A stretch of 64,000 bases of DNA. Source: Nepenthes gracilis (lineage: Eukaryota; Streptophyta; Magnoliopsida; Caryophyllales; Nepenthaceae). The position numbers and the translations under genes are program-made. The notes under the pieces are model-generated. The model had not been told where the DNA came from. It worked only from the letters and a program-made list of their open reading frames with translations, and did not search any database. The DNA lies in assembly GCA_033239525.1 (NCBI GenBank), contig BSYO01000035.1:7600627-7664626 (forward strand), written 5' to 3'. Positions 23,896-35,719 of this stretch are shown here, one piece after another (the stretch's first letter is position 1; each line of letters starts with the position of its first letter).

Positions 23896-24346
23896 TGGGG
23901 AGATTAGGGGAGACGGAGCCTGCTTATTTATGTTAGGGGGCGCTTTGTTATTGCGTTTTGTTATTTATATTAGGGGGAGTTTTGTTATTTATGTTAGGAG
24001 GAGCCTTATTGTTTTCGTAAGGGGGAGTACTTCGATTTATGTTACTTGTTTTTCATTCTTTTCACTGCTGCATATTGGTTTCTTACTTCTATTGTTATCA
24101 TTTTATTATGCCTTTGTGGTACTAACCTTACTGGACCAGGTAACTCTGTTACAATGTTGACGCAGCTGTCACCACATCGACACAGCAGTACTAGTGTAGA
24201 TTTTTACAGTTTTTTTGTATCTTTTATTTCTCACTTGGCGTAGATTTTTATGTACACGGGTTCTATCTCGATAGTGTCTGACTCCATGATTTATTTGTAT
24301 TTATTTACTTTCTGGGTTTTGTTACGAAATTGCCAAAGGGAAAGAT
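23896..24346 (+). repeat. 3' tail with repeated purine blocks and polypurine tract
   Basis: AGGGGGAG-like blocks alternate with TTGTTATTTATGTT four to five times between about 23930 and 24035. The functional tract is presumably GCCAAAGGGAAAGATT directly before the 3' LTR. Confidence 0.6.
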
Positions 24347-25420
24347 TGTTAGACACATTTTTCTAATTGGCATATTGTGTGACCTTATGTACTATTATAT
24401 CAATGTCGGGTCATGGGTTTTTGAGATATAATATCAACACATATCCGTTACTGTCTGTTCCGTCTTCCAGGGATATCGCGCCTGCCGTGTGCTCTCCAGT
24501 CGCTCGAGCCCATCCGAAGCCCCGCGCCATCCCTGCGCTCGCTACCCGCTCGACTCCAAAATCCAAAATGGTCCCCACTCGCTGTGCGCCACCCCCACGC
24601 TTGAGCCCAAAATCCAGAATGGTCCCCGCTCACTGTGCGCCGCCCCGGGCTCGAGCGCACTTAGGGTTTCTCTGAAAACCCTCCGTGCGCCCGCTGCGCT
24701 CGAGCGCCGATGCAACGGGCATGTTTTTGAATGTGTTATTTGAGCCATCTATAAATACTTGGCTTATGTTTTTGGAACCCTAGGACTCTTGACGAACTAG
24801 TTTCGTGCCCCACTTGAGAAGAACGTTGTTCATGCTTCATTGATATTGATTCTCTTGAGAAAACCAAAAGCTACAACCTTGAGCTTCATGTTCTAAATAG
24901 TTTTCTTTGCATTTTTCCTTTGCCATTCAAACACTTACATCCTTCTACATTCGTTGGAGACTCCAGTGCGTTGAAGAAGGAGACTCGATCGTATTCGGCA
25001 ATTCAAGTGGCTAAAGAGAGAAGATTGACATGAAGATCGGAAGGTGTCCGGTTCCGTTACCGCGGGCAAATCTAAGGAGTTCCTTGGTAGGGATCACGAG
25101 ACGGGAGTAAGTCGGCTAGGTTAGCACGTCGTTACCACCCAGTCTGTAAGTTGATTTTCATAGTGCATTGATTCCCTGGCCGTTGAAGCCCGAAAGGTTT
25201 TTCTCGATTACCGTGAGTATCGAGTTTTTCATTTGTCACCAAAAATCGTATCTTTTTACTATTATTTATGCTTAGTTATATTTTGCATGCTTGTCTTTAT
25301 CTCTAACATATAGAAATAAATATTCTTTACATGTATTAAATATTTAATTTTTACTACTTCCACTATTTTTATCGGGGTCGAAACTTGATTGTAAAATTTA
25401 GGACAAAAAGTCCCTTTTCA
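24347..25420 (+). repeat. 3' LTR of gag-only element 2, with internal 51-bp duplication
   Basis: Starts TGTTAGACAC, ends CCTTTTCA. It is 38 bp longer than the 5' LTR because of a tandem duplication of a 51-bp unit (about 24556-24606 and 24607-24657) containing CAAAATCCA and TGTGCGCC. The 5' LTR has one copy near 21180. Confidence 0.87.
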
Positions 25421-25429
25421 AAGGTTACT

Positions 25430-26756
25430 TAGATGAACCCATACCACCACTATTTACAGCAAAATAAACTGCTTGAGAATTGACTTAAAAGCCAAACAGA
25501 TCACGAGGACAACCAACTAATATTATGAGAAGTCAAAATTTGTTTGCCCATGAACTCCAACGGTGCAGCTAGATTGTGGACAACTACTATATTGGCCCCA
25601 TACACGGGGTGCATAACTCTTGCTACGACCAATTGCACACTCACGGAGGTGTACTTGGGTACATACCTAGTGCATTTAAGGGGAAGAATCTAGTGTTCAA
25701 AATCATGCATTAGGACTTCTTATGGCACACCATGAAGTACAAAGCCATGGAGTTTATAAAAAGTGCAACAAATGACAGATTCGTGGCAACATCTCAGGAA
25801 AGACCCTACGTAAATGATGTAGCAGCAAATCATGTGGTTCTTTACATTGTGGGGTTGGACATCCTTAGACTCTTTCTTGTAGAGTCTAGACACTACAAAT
25901 TTATCATAGCTAGTGTAGACTACTTTATGAAATGAATGAATGCAATGCCCATGGCTCAGATCACAGGGCATAAAATGGCAAAGTTTGTATTGTATAGTGT
26001 AGTGTGCAGATTTAGCATTTCGAAAGTCATCATTATTGACAACGAGACTTTAACTTTTAGGACAGTACTTTTGAAGGGCTACACATCCGACCAATCCACA
26101 TGTTTCTGTAATGCCCATAGGAGAATGGGCAAAGAAAAGTGGCCAACAATACTGTCTTCAATAGGCTACGAGAAAAGTTGGATAAGGTTGGGGGCTTGAG
26201 TAGATGAACTCTTAAAAGTGTTTCAGACTAATCGAAGCACACCCAGGGAGGCAATAAAGGAGATGCTTTACAACCTATGCTTTGGAGCCAAGGTGGTGAT
26301 TAAGATAAAATCGGACTCCCTAGTCCACGAATGATTTAAAAGATCCTTCCTAGAATGCAAAACTCTTACGGCAATAGTTAGATCTTTAATAAGATGCAAG
26401 GAACATGATGTTCATCTGCACGGCATCCAACCAGCTGAGAGCAACATACTACCATAATCATAGAATGAAGGAAAGGACATTTAAAGGGGGAATTTAGTCC
26501 CCTAAATAAAGAGGCCATTGAAAATTGCCCATAAGAACAAGTTATTTCAACCTAGGAAGGACTGTTGCTTGTGTCCACTGCACTCTGGAATGATACCTAT
26601 AAGTTGCAAACCCAAACAAGCAACCCTGTTCTTAGAACTTTGAATGCAATCCATTTGAAGAATTATAATCCGTAGAGTTACCCGTCCTAATAGCTTCAAC
26701 AAGGAATGAGGTGTGCGCCCTTCCTAGAGACTTACCTCAATGCCCTAGTGTGAACC
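25430..26756 (+). pseudogene. Tat-lineage gypsy integrase and C-terminus (continuation of 12400-14055)
   Basis: Decayed integrase in plus orientation. The zinc-binding region covers about 25560-25740. The core is marked by LYIVGLDIL and HYKFIIASVDYF (about 25840-25930), then CRFSISKVIIIDNETL (about 26008-26055) carrying the second catalytic Asp. The third catalytic region is scrambled near 26110-26150. STPREAIKEML and FGAKVV follow (about 26238-26300), and the closing TLNAIHLKNYNP motif typical of Tat Pol C-termini ends at a stop near 26673. It restarts 10 bases after the AAGGT duplication of the gag-only element, showing that the latter split this pol. After the stop, 26684-26756 is presumed 3' non-coding sequence. 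Confidence 0.72.
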
Positions 26757-27627
26757 TGTTGGAGGTTACTCCTGTGTGGAATTCCTAGTGATCCGAGGAC
26801 TTCAATGGAGTATGAGGACTTGTTGGAACTAAGGTCCGCGGACTCATGCACTAAGTGTCTGCAGACTCGGTGATGTTTCTTTGGCACAAGGAATTTTGGT
26901 CCACTTGTTGGCCGGCAGAAGGCTTAAGAATTTGCTCAAGGTTAGCAGGAGGACGGACATCTGGTTAACATAGGCGTTGACCAGACGTGAGAAGAAGACG
27001 GTAAACAGGCGTTGACTAACTGAAAATAGACTTGCTTCATGACAGTCTGCTACAATGGGCATACAGTTGATCTACCTTATTAGGTAGTTGGAAAACGTCA
27101 TTCCTGGGAAGTTGGTAGGTCAGTATGTAGAGCATGTATGCACCGCCTGTTTCAGGATAGGGCATGCGCCCGTTGTTGTAGACGTCGGGAGCCGAGCACT
27201 AACCACCACACAGCCATGGTGGTTGGTTGTCCTTTTATCATTGATATATATATATTTGTGTACTTAGAAATTTTAGAAAAAAAAAAAAACAAGAGAGAGT
27301 AAGCAGTGCTACTGTGTGCAAGTGCATCGTTTGAGATAGAGGAGAGGAAGAGTGGAAGAGAGAGAGCTGTGAGTGAAAAACACAAAGTGTGTTGTTACTT
27401 GTGCTTTGTTCTTCGATTTTTGCCTCTTATGGTTTGTAAAACCAAATCTCAAATACTTAGTGATTTATTTGTGGACTAATTGTCCTATAATTTTTTCTTT
27501 ATTTAAGAAGAGTTTTCTACGTAAAATATATGGTATCCATTTTTCTTTATTCTTTTTCCTTCCTTCTCTTCTCTGTGTGTGCTTGACCGTATTGTTTGTG
27601 GTTAGGCCGCCCCTTTTGTCACCAACA
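26757..27627 (+). repeat. 5' LTR of copia element
   Basis: Direct repeat of 31045-31900. It contains a TATATATATA tract near 27244 and several TTGAC/GTCAA words (for example TTGACCAG near 26977). A decayed primer site TGGTACAGAGACC follows at 27630. Confidence 0.85.
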
Positions 27628-27661
27628 AGTGGTACAGAGACCAGTTGAGAACTCTATCCTA

Positions 27662-30600
27662 ATGGCATCATTATCATCTTTGAAGAACTTACCGTTTAGT
27701 GTAGAGCAATTCAACGGTTAAGGCAACTTTATTATTTGGTAAGAGAGGGTGAAGAATATTCTAACTAGAGAGGAAACGGTGAAGGCTATGAAAAAGGATG
27801 AGAAGTCAGAAAATTTGACCGAGGACGAGTGGCAAGATAAAAGAGACCTTGCCAACTGTACTATCAAGTTATGCATGGCGGACAGCACTCTCCAAGAGGT
27901 CCTCGATTTGACAGACTCGGCGGAGGTTTGGGAGAAGTTGGAGAGCAGATATAAGTACAAATCCTCGACAATAAAGCTACATATAAAGAAACAGTTTTAT
28001 GGCCTATAATTGTTAGAATGTGGCAGTTTTGAGAAGCATTTGGACAAGTTTAATAGGATCGTAACGCAGATATCAGCTCTTGATGAAAAGATTAAGGAAG
28101 AGGACAATGTGTTGGTACTGTTGGCCTCTCTGTCAGCTTTTTATGACCACATCGTCACTACCCTACTGTTTGGGAAAGACACACTAAAGTTGGATGAGGT
28201 AATTACCTCATTGCTCATGAATGAGTCAAGGCAGTCACAAGGGGCCTCAACCTCTCCGCATTCTGAGGTCCTTGTGACCGAGTCTTGGGGAAGGAGCCGA
28301 GGATGCGGCTAAAAGTTTGGAGAGAAAGGCTGCAACAAGTCTCGGTCAAAATGTCAAAATTTTAAGTGACACCACTTTGGCAAGGGACACATCCGAAAAA
28401 ATTACTTCAAGTGGAAGCGAGAAAATGTGGAGAAAGAGAAAGCAGAGAAAGGACGAGGAGAAGAAAAGTCTTCGGTCTCTGTGGTAATAGGAGGCGACCT
28501 CCTTTTAACATGTGAAGGAAACGTGGCAAGCTTGACGGACCATGAGTCCGGATGGGTGGTTGATTCTAGCGCTTCTCTGCATGCCACGTCTAAAAGAAGT
28601 CTGTTCACATCCTATACTCTAGGAAACTTTGGAGTGATAAGGATGAGAAATGAAGGGACATCCCCGATTGTTAGGAGAGGTGACGTTGTGCTGATCACTA
28701 ATAATGGGACGTAACTGATGTTGAAGGATGTTCGTTATGTCCATGATATCTGGCTGAATATTATTTCAGCCGGTTGGTTCGATAATGAAGGTTACTGTAA
28801 TACCTTCTGTGAATGTGAATGGAAGCTAACCAGAGGGTCTCTGGTTATAGCATGAGAGAAAAAGGCCTCCGGCCTGTACGTGATGAAAGCATGTGCAGTG
28901 GCCGGGAATGCAAACTCCATCACCAATAAGGAGTCCGAGGACCTGTGGCACTAGTGGTTGGGCCACATGAGCGAACATGAACTATGTCATCTGGCCAAGA
29001 AGGGCCTCATCCCACAGTTGAAGGAAGATGGCCTGAGGATATGTCCTCATTGTATGGCCGGGAAGTAGCGCAGAGTCTCGTTCTATGGAGACTCATCCTG
29101 TGTGAAGGCTAATATACTTGATCTCGTCTACACAGATGTGTGTGGACCATTTAAGGAGGAGTTCTTTGGTGGAGCCCAGTACTTCGTTTCCTTTATCGTC
29201 GATTGCTTTAAGAAGCTATGGGTTTACCTACTGAAAATCAAGGACCAAGTTCTCGGTATATTTGAGCAGTTTTAATCTCTGGTGGAGTATCAGACGGGAA
29301 AGAAATTGAAGACCGTCCACAGTGATAATGGGGGAGAGTACATTGGGACTTTTGATGACTATTGTAGGTCTCATGGTATCAGACATCAGAGGACACCACC
29401 AAAAATGTCACAACTAAATGGAGTGGCCGAACAGATAAACTGCATACTACTGGAGAGAGTAAGATGCATGCTTTGTGAAGCAAAGTTTCCTACATCTCTT
29501 TGGGTCGAGGCCCTAAAGACAGTGACCTATATAATCAATAGGTCGCCCAGTAAGCCATTGAAGGGTGAGGTGCCAGAGAAGATTTGGTCGGGTAAGGAGC
29601 CCTCTTATGACCACCTAAGGGTGTTTGGATACAAAGCCTTCGTTCATGTTTCGAAAGATAAAAGGATAACATTTGAGCCAAAGACAATGCAGTGCGTCTT
29701 TCTGGGTTATAGGGAAGATGAACTAGGCTACAGATTTTATAATCCTGTTGAGAAAAAACTTATCCGATCAAGGGACGTGACTTTTATTGAGGATAAAACT
29801 ATTGAAGATATTGACAGGAAGACCAATTCTGATTTGCTTGGACGGACAAAGCGAGTGTTAAAGTTGTTCGTCCGGTGTCCCTGGAGGATGAGAACAATGG
29901 TCCTGAAGCGACCGAGGACAGTGGTGAGACGGTCACGACACCTGACAAGGATCAAAATGAAGTAATTCCTCAACCGGCCGAGGAGGGTCCAATGAGACGG
30001 TCCATAAGGAACAGACGGCCATCCGTTCGTCTGTTACCTAGTGAATATATCTTGCTCATTGATACCGGAGAGCCTGAGACGTATGAAGAGGCCATGGAAA
30101 ATGAGAATAAGGAGAAATGGCTGGAAGCCATGAAAAATGAAATGAGTTCTCTCCATGAAAATCATAATTTTGACTTGTCTAAGTTTCCTAAGGGAAAGAG
30201 AGCTCTAAGGAATAAGTGGGTCTTCCGGTTGAAAACGTCCGAGGACACTATGTAGCCGATAGTGAAAGGTTTTAATCAACGCAAATGCGTTGATTTTGAT
30301 GAAATATTTACCCCGGTAATAAAAATGTTGTCCATAAGGGTTGTGCTCGGTTTAGCTTCTACTCGAAATTTAGTGGTGGAGTAGCTGGATGTCCGGACGG
30401 CCTTTCTCCATGGTGATATTGAGGAAGAAATATATATGGAACAGCCGGAAGGATTCAAGGTTAAAGGGAAGGACCGACTGGTCTGTCGTCTAAGAAAGAG
30501 CCTGTATGGGTTCAAACAAGCTCAAGGTAGTGGTACAAGAAGTTTAAGTTGGTCATGATCAGCTAAGGGTATCGAAGGACTACTTGTGACCACTGTGTAT

Positions 30601-31020
30601 TTACATAGAGGTTTTTCGAAGGTGATTTTATCGTCGTTCTTCTTTATGTGGATGACATGTTGATCGTTAGACAAAATGCCGCTTTGATAAAGGAGCTGAA
30701 GTAGCAACTTGAGTAGTCTTTTACCATGAAAGACCTCGTTACGGTGAAACAGATTCATTCAAGAATTGGGCCTCGGATAGGAAAATAAGAGGTACTTTGT
30801 TATAGTCAGAGTGCCATACATCTTTGTAAAAACTCTCATTCCATTCTAGATCGAAGTATATCGATGTTCGGTACCATTGGGTGAGAGATGTTGTTAAAGT
30901 TGGTCTACTGTCACTGGAAAAAATCGGTATTAAAGAAAATGACGCGGACGTATAAACGAAGATCTTACCAAAGGGTAAAATTAAGCTTGTTGTAATTTGG
31001 TTGGGCTGACAGATGCTATT
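27662..31020 (+). pseudogene. copia Gag-Pol remnant
   Basis: The ATG is at 27662. Gag spans about 27662-28330, with the open frames 27749-28009 and 28010-28312 in one frame. The knuckle near 28350 is broken (CQNFK-stop-HHFGKGHIRK). Protease has WVVDSSASLHAT near 28552, with the catalytic DSG changed to DSS. The pre-integrase zinc region has WLGHMSEHEL and CPHCMAGK (28950-29065). Integrase has TDVCGPF, VHSDNGGEY and QLNGVAEQ, so the D, D and E residues are still encoded (open frame 29282-29965). RT has [21 protein letters not shown] and LLYVDDML (30640-30665). RNase H survives only as SQSAIHL and KYIDVRYHW-like pieces at about 30800-30880. At least ten stops, including one at 27719, make it inactive. 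Confidence 0.85.
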
Positions 31021-31044
31021 TCCTCGCGGTTGTGAGGGAAAGTT

Positions 31045-31900
31045 TATTGGAGGCCACTCCCGTGTGGAAGTCTTGGTGGTCCGAGGACTTTAATGAAGTA
31101 CAAGGACTTGTTGGAATTAAGGTCCGCGGACTCGGTGATGTTTCTTTGGCACATGGAATTCTAGTCCACTTGTTGCTGCCCGGCAGAAGGCTTAAGGATC
31201 TGCTCAAGGTTAGCAGGAGGATGAACGTTCGGTTAACATGGGCGTTGAGCAGACATGAGAAGAAGACGGTCAACGGGCGTTGACCGACTGAAAATAGACC
31301 TGCTGTATGACAGTCTGCTACAGTGGGCGTATAGTTGACCTACCTTATTAGGTAGTTGGATGACGTCATTCATGAGAAGTTGGTAGGTCAGTCTGCAGAG
31401 CATGCATGTGCTGCTTGTTTCAGGATAGGGTATGCCCCTATTGTTGTAGACCTCGGGAGTCGAGCACCAACTACCATGCAGCCAGGGTGGTTGGCTGTCC
31501 TTTTATCATTGATATATGTGTGTGTGTGTACTTAGACATTTTAGGAAAAAAAAAAACAAAAACAAGAGAGAGTAAGCATGTCTATTGTGTGCAAGTGCAT
31601 CGTATGAGATAGAGGAGAGGAAGAGTGGAAGAGAGAGAGCTGTGAGTGAAAAACACAAAGTGTGTTATTACTTGTACTCTGTTCTTCAGTTTTCGTCTTT
31701 TGTAGTTTGTGTAATCAAATCTCATATACTTAGTGATTTATTTGTGGACTAAATGTTCCGTGATTTTTTTCTTATTTAAGAATGATTTTCTACATAAAAT
31801 ATATGTTGTCTATTTTTCTTTATTCTTCTTCCTTCCTTCCCTTCTCTGTGTGTGCTTGACTGTGTTGTTTGTGATCCGGCCGCCCATTCTGTCTCCAGCA
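31045..31900 (+). repeat. 3' LTR of copia element
   Basis: Direct repeat of 26757-27627, preceded by the purine tract GTGAGGGAAAG. Ends CTCCAGCA, followed by the GAACC duplication. Confidence 0.85.
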
Positions 31901-31905
31901 GAACC

Positions 31906-32527
31906 TTGTGTAAAAATTAAAAAAAATTATATACCATTTCCATTTACTTTTTCTTGAGTGCTTGTGCAATATAAATTGTTTGCATGTACCGCTAAGTAAC
32001 CACTTAATTGACATTGAGTGGGACATTTGATTCAAACTAATTGACACTTCCAAGAATAGACTACCAAGGTCAACTACACTGCCGAGTCCCAAAGGGCCCT
32101 TTGGCCAATAAGATGGTCACACGTTGTGAGCTTCAAAAGCTTTGGGCTATGGACCTAAAATCATTCTGGTCTCACAAGGCCAAACAACTATAAACATAGC
32201 TACATACACTTAGCTATTAAACATCAGGGACGTAAAAAGATGTAAGCAGAGGACGCATGCAACTTGAGCCTTGTTAGTTCAATCAAGCGTTCAGTGGACT
32301 AGGGTCTAGATTATCCCAACCGGCTTAGTTTGAAGGACCGTCCAACAATTTTCATTTAGGCATGTGAGAAAGTAGAATCACATGCAAAAATTCCTTTCTA
32401 GCGTGGACAATATCAAGAAGAAAAACAGGCTTTTTATTAAAATCCCATTACTGCATAAGCTGCAACAAAGTAAAGTAAAAATATATACATAGCATTACTT
32501 ATCGGCCCTAGGGGGAGCAACAAATGG
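31906..32527 (-). other. 3' end and trailer of an antisense accessory ORF
   Basis: Read on the minus strand this continues from 38103-38620 once the array between them is ignored. The frame appears to end at TAA (plus 32495-32497), and an AATAAA-type signal (TTTTATTAAAAT on the plus strand near 32430) follows about 65 bases later. This mirrors the plus-strand accessory ORF at 16576-18633. The remainder is unassigned. Confidence 0.4.
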
Positions 32528-33326
32528 TCTTAGATTTTTTTGTCACTCCCTTATAAGTGTTTCAACAAATGAAAGATCATCAAAAGATGGCATGGAGTTC
32601 GTATGAGGATTCGAGTGTTCGCGCATGCGAAGAGTGGCCAGGAGGTTGGGTCGAGTCGGACACTCGAGGCTTGCTTGAGTGGTGAAGAGGCGGAAATTCT
32701 AGAAAATGGGTACCTGAGCAGCGCCGGAGGTGCACCTTAAGGTACAAATTCTAGTATATTCGCACCTGATTTTTGCCCAATCGACACTCGAGCGTGCTTG
32801 AGATTTATAAAATCGCACGAACGTGATTTTAGGGTTTTTCCCAATGAATTTCAAAATATTTCTCCACAAGGGGTGCCACACAGTGAGAGAGAAGAGAAGA
32901 AGAGACAAGAAGAAGAGATTCAAATTCCGGTTGATATTTGAATTGAGTTTTGTTTTTTGCCAAAGTTGGGTAAGTTATTTTAGAAGTAATTTCTGAAAAC
33001 GTATTTTTATTTGGTTTCTCTTTTTCTCGTTATATTTTTTATGGGTTGTCGGGTATGTTGAAATGAGACTATATTCAACCACTCTTTACTTGGGTTCGGA
33101 TTGAACAGATTTCAGAAAGGGTTTTTGTAACCGGCATTATTTATAGTAGATTTATTCAGAATTTATCTTATAATTTTTTTTAATTGAAAAGGATTTTCTA
33201 TGTTAAAAATTATTGTACATTATTTGTTTCTTATAATCACAAATTTGGTGGTAGACGATTAATGGGGGTGGTTTGGGTTTGTTCAGTTGCGACAGGTTAG
33301 GTATATCCGGGTGTTGAACTCTAACA
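32528..33326 (+). repeat. Array LTR 1
   Basis: 799 bp. The first bases TCTTAGA correspond to TGTTGGG in the others. It lacks about 50 bp of the GC-rich CTCGAG block present in LTR 2 and LTR 3. TATA-like TATAAAAT near 32806. Followed by the PBS TGGTATCGGAGC at 33329-33340. Confidence 0.85.
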
Positions 33327-33363
33327 AGTGGTATCGGAGCAAGATTGAAAAACCTACGATTTG

Positions 33364-34820
33364 ATGGCGTTGATGTTGAGGAGTTTGCCATTTTGTACGG
33401 CGCTACTTAATGGGCAAAATAGTTTCATCATTTGATAAGAAAGGGTGAAAAGTATTTTGACAAATCGAAAAATATGATGGAGGAGGAGTGGTAAGATAAG
33501 AGGGATCTAGCTAATTGTACAATCAAATTTTATCTTGTGGATAACACTCTTCAGGAGATCATTGATTTGTTAGATCCAGCGAAGATTTGGGAGAAGTTTG
33601 AAAGTCAGTATTAGTCCAAGTTCTTAACAATTGTGTTGCATGTGAAGAAGTAGTTCTATGACCTACGCTTGTCGGAAGGGAAAAGTTTCGAGAAGCACTT
33701 GGATGAGTTCAGCCAAATTTTAATACAAATGTCAGCACTTGATGAATAGATCAAGGAGGAAGACAAGGCGTTGGTGTTACTGGCTTTTTTGCAGGCCTTG
33801 TATAATTATATTGTCACGATATTACTGTTCGGAAAAGACACGTTCAGTCTAGATGAGGTCATCTTTTCCTTATTTATAAATGAGTTAAGGTGGAGGGAAA
33901 GCATTGAGGTTTCAGAGGAGTTGGGGCTCTTGGTTACTATTAACGGTCGGGGACACAAGAAATCAGGGGACCGAGGCGGCAAATTGGAGAGGAGCAGCGT
34001 TCAGTCTAAGTTTTAGGACATCTAGTACTTCCATTGCAGTAAGAAGAGTCATATGAAGTGGGATTGCTCTAAGAGGAAGCAGGAGAAGGAGCATGGAGGT
34101 GAGCGCTAAGAGAGGAGGGATAAGGATAAAGATGATTGAGCCTCTATCGCTTGCTGTAGAGACCTTTGGGTTGTCCACGCACGGGAGACACGGAGCTTTT
34201 CGAGCCAGGAGATGAATTAGGTGATGGATAGTGGTTCCTCACACCATATAACATCAAGGAAGTCCCTCTTTACTAGCTATATGCCTGGGGACTACGGTGT
34301 ATTGAAGGTTAAAAACGATGGTTTTTCGAGAGTTGTTGGCATCGAGGACATTTGCTTGTAGACAAGCAACATGTCGAAACTCATGTTGAAGGACGTGTAG
34401 CATGCCCCGAATTTAATATTAAATGTGATTTTAATTGAGAAGCTTGATGCGAAGGCTTCAGTACAGTGTTCAGAAATGGTCATTGGAAACTCACCAAATG
34501 TGCCTCAGTTGTGGTAAGGGGAAGTAAGCAATCAAATTGGCACTTGATGATGGCTTTAGTTGCCAAGGATAGAGCCAAGGTGGCCAATGGGGGTATGAGT
34601 CAGGGTAGATGGAAGGGGAAGCCAAGGAGGAGTGCAAGGGGGAATGATTCAGTGATAGAGGAGAAGCCGAAGGAGAGTAGGACTACTCCAGGTTTGGTGG
34701 AGCGGAAGAGGATATCATTTAGGCTTGGGGAGGTCGACGCTAGGATCCCATTTGAGGGAAAACTGTCGAAGGATAGGCGATGACATTGCCGAGTGAAGGC
34801 GAAGGGTCCCCACATATGGT
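33364..34820 (+). pseudogene. Array internal region 1: gag and protease remnant
   Basis: Starts at ATG 33364, which aligns with the gag start of internal region 2 and resembles that of the copia element at 27662. Recognisable Gag pieces include SILTNR, a TLQEIIDLL-like stretch, and LLFGKDTFSLDEVIFSLF (open frame 33771-34016). A protease-like stretch with a DSGSSHHI-type motif follows near 34230, then the start of the pre-integrase region (WKLTKC near 34490), and then the frame jumps to non-coding tail. Stops and frameshifts are frequent. About 48 bp present in internal region 2 near 35830 is missing here. Confidence 0.72.
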
Positions 34821-34834
34821 CATAAGGGAAAGTT

Positions 34835-35683
34835 TGTTGGGTTTTTTTGTCACTTCCTTATGGGTGTCTCAACAAATAGAATATCATCGGAAGATTATGT
34901 GGGGTTCATACGAGGATTGGAGTATTCGTGTGCGCAGTGAGCGGCTAGGTGGTAGGGGTTGAGTCGGGCACTCTAGGCTTCCTTGAGTGATGAAGAGGCA
35001 AAAATTCTAAAAGGTGGGCACTTGAGCAGTGCCCGAAGCGTGCATCAGGTGCAAATTCCAGTATATGTGCACCAAATTCGTGCCCGATCAGCACTCGAGC
35101 ACCTATTCTAGAGGCTTGGTATTCGAGTGGCACTTAATAGGCGCTCGAGCGTGCCCGGGGTTTATCAAATTGCGCCAACAAGATTTTAGGATTTGTTCCA
35201 AGGAATTTCAAAATATTTCTCCACAAGGGGCGAAACATAGTGAAAGAGGAGAGAAGAGAGAAGAGAAAGAGGTTCGAAGACCAGTTGATGTTCGATTTGA
35301 GTTCCGTTCTTCGCCAAAATCGGATACATTATTCTAGAGGTGATTTCTGAAAATGTATTTTCATTTGGTTTCTCTTTTTATCGCTATATTTTTCTTGTGA
35401 GCTGCCAGGTGTGTTGAGACGGGGTTATATTCAATCATTCTTTATTTAGGTTCGGGGTGAAGGGATTTCGAAAGTGATTCTTGTAACCGTCACTATTTAT
35501 AATAGATTTATTTGAAATTTATACCGTATTTTTTTCCTTTGTTGAAAAGGATTTTTCATATTAAAAATCATTGTACATTATTTATTTCTTGTACTCATAA
35601 ATTTGGTGGCTAATAGTTGATGGAGATGGTTCGGGTTTGTTTCGCTGCACTGGGTTAGGTATATTGAGTATTGAACCCCAATA
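34835..35683 (+). repeat. Array LTR 2 (shared middle LTR)
   Basis: 849 bp, begins TGTTGGGTTTTTTTG after the purine tract GGGAAAGTT and ends CCAATA (CA changed to TA), followed by a decayed PBS TGATATTAGAGC. It serves as 3' LTR of the first unit and 5' LTR of the second. No host bases separate it from either internal region. Confidence 0.87.
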
Positions 35684-35719
35684 AGTGATATTAGAGCGAG
35701 GTTAGAAAACCTGTTATTT

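Larger units (their letters stand above)
20971..25420 (+). mobile_element. Gag-only copia-type LTR retrotransposon (TR-GAG-like) 2
   Basis: A perfect target duplication AAGGT lies at 20966-20970 and 25421-25425. The LTRs are 1036 bp (20971-22006) and 1074 bp (24347-25420), both TG...CA and related to the LTRs of element 1. The interior is only 2.3 kb: PBS, gag, a short tail with repeated purine blocks, and the polypurine tract CCAAAGGGAAAGATT. There is no pol and no extra ORF. It interrupts the plus-strand Tat element between its second RNase H and its integrase. Confidence 0.9.
26757..31900 (+). mobile_element. Ty1/copia (Tnt1-like) retrotransposon, decayed, with TSD GAACC
   Basis: The perfect 5-bp duplication GAACC flanks it (26752-26756 and 31901-31905). 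LTRs are 871 bp (26757-27627, TGTTGGAGG...CCAACA) and 856 bp (31045-31900, first bases mutated to TATTGGAGG). The interior keeps the order gag, protease, integrase, RT and RNase H, which defines Ty1/copia. A deletion removed most of RNase H, and stops are spread throughout. It sits in the 3' part of the plus-strand Tat element. Confidence 0.9.
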
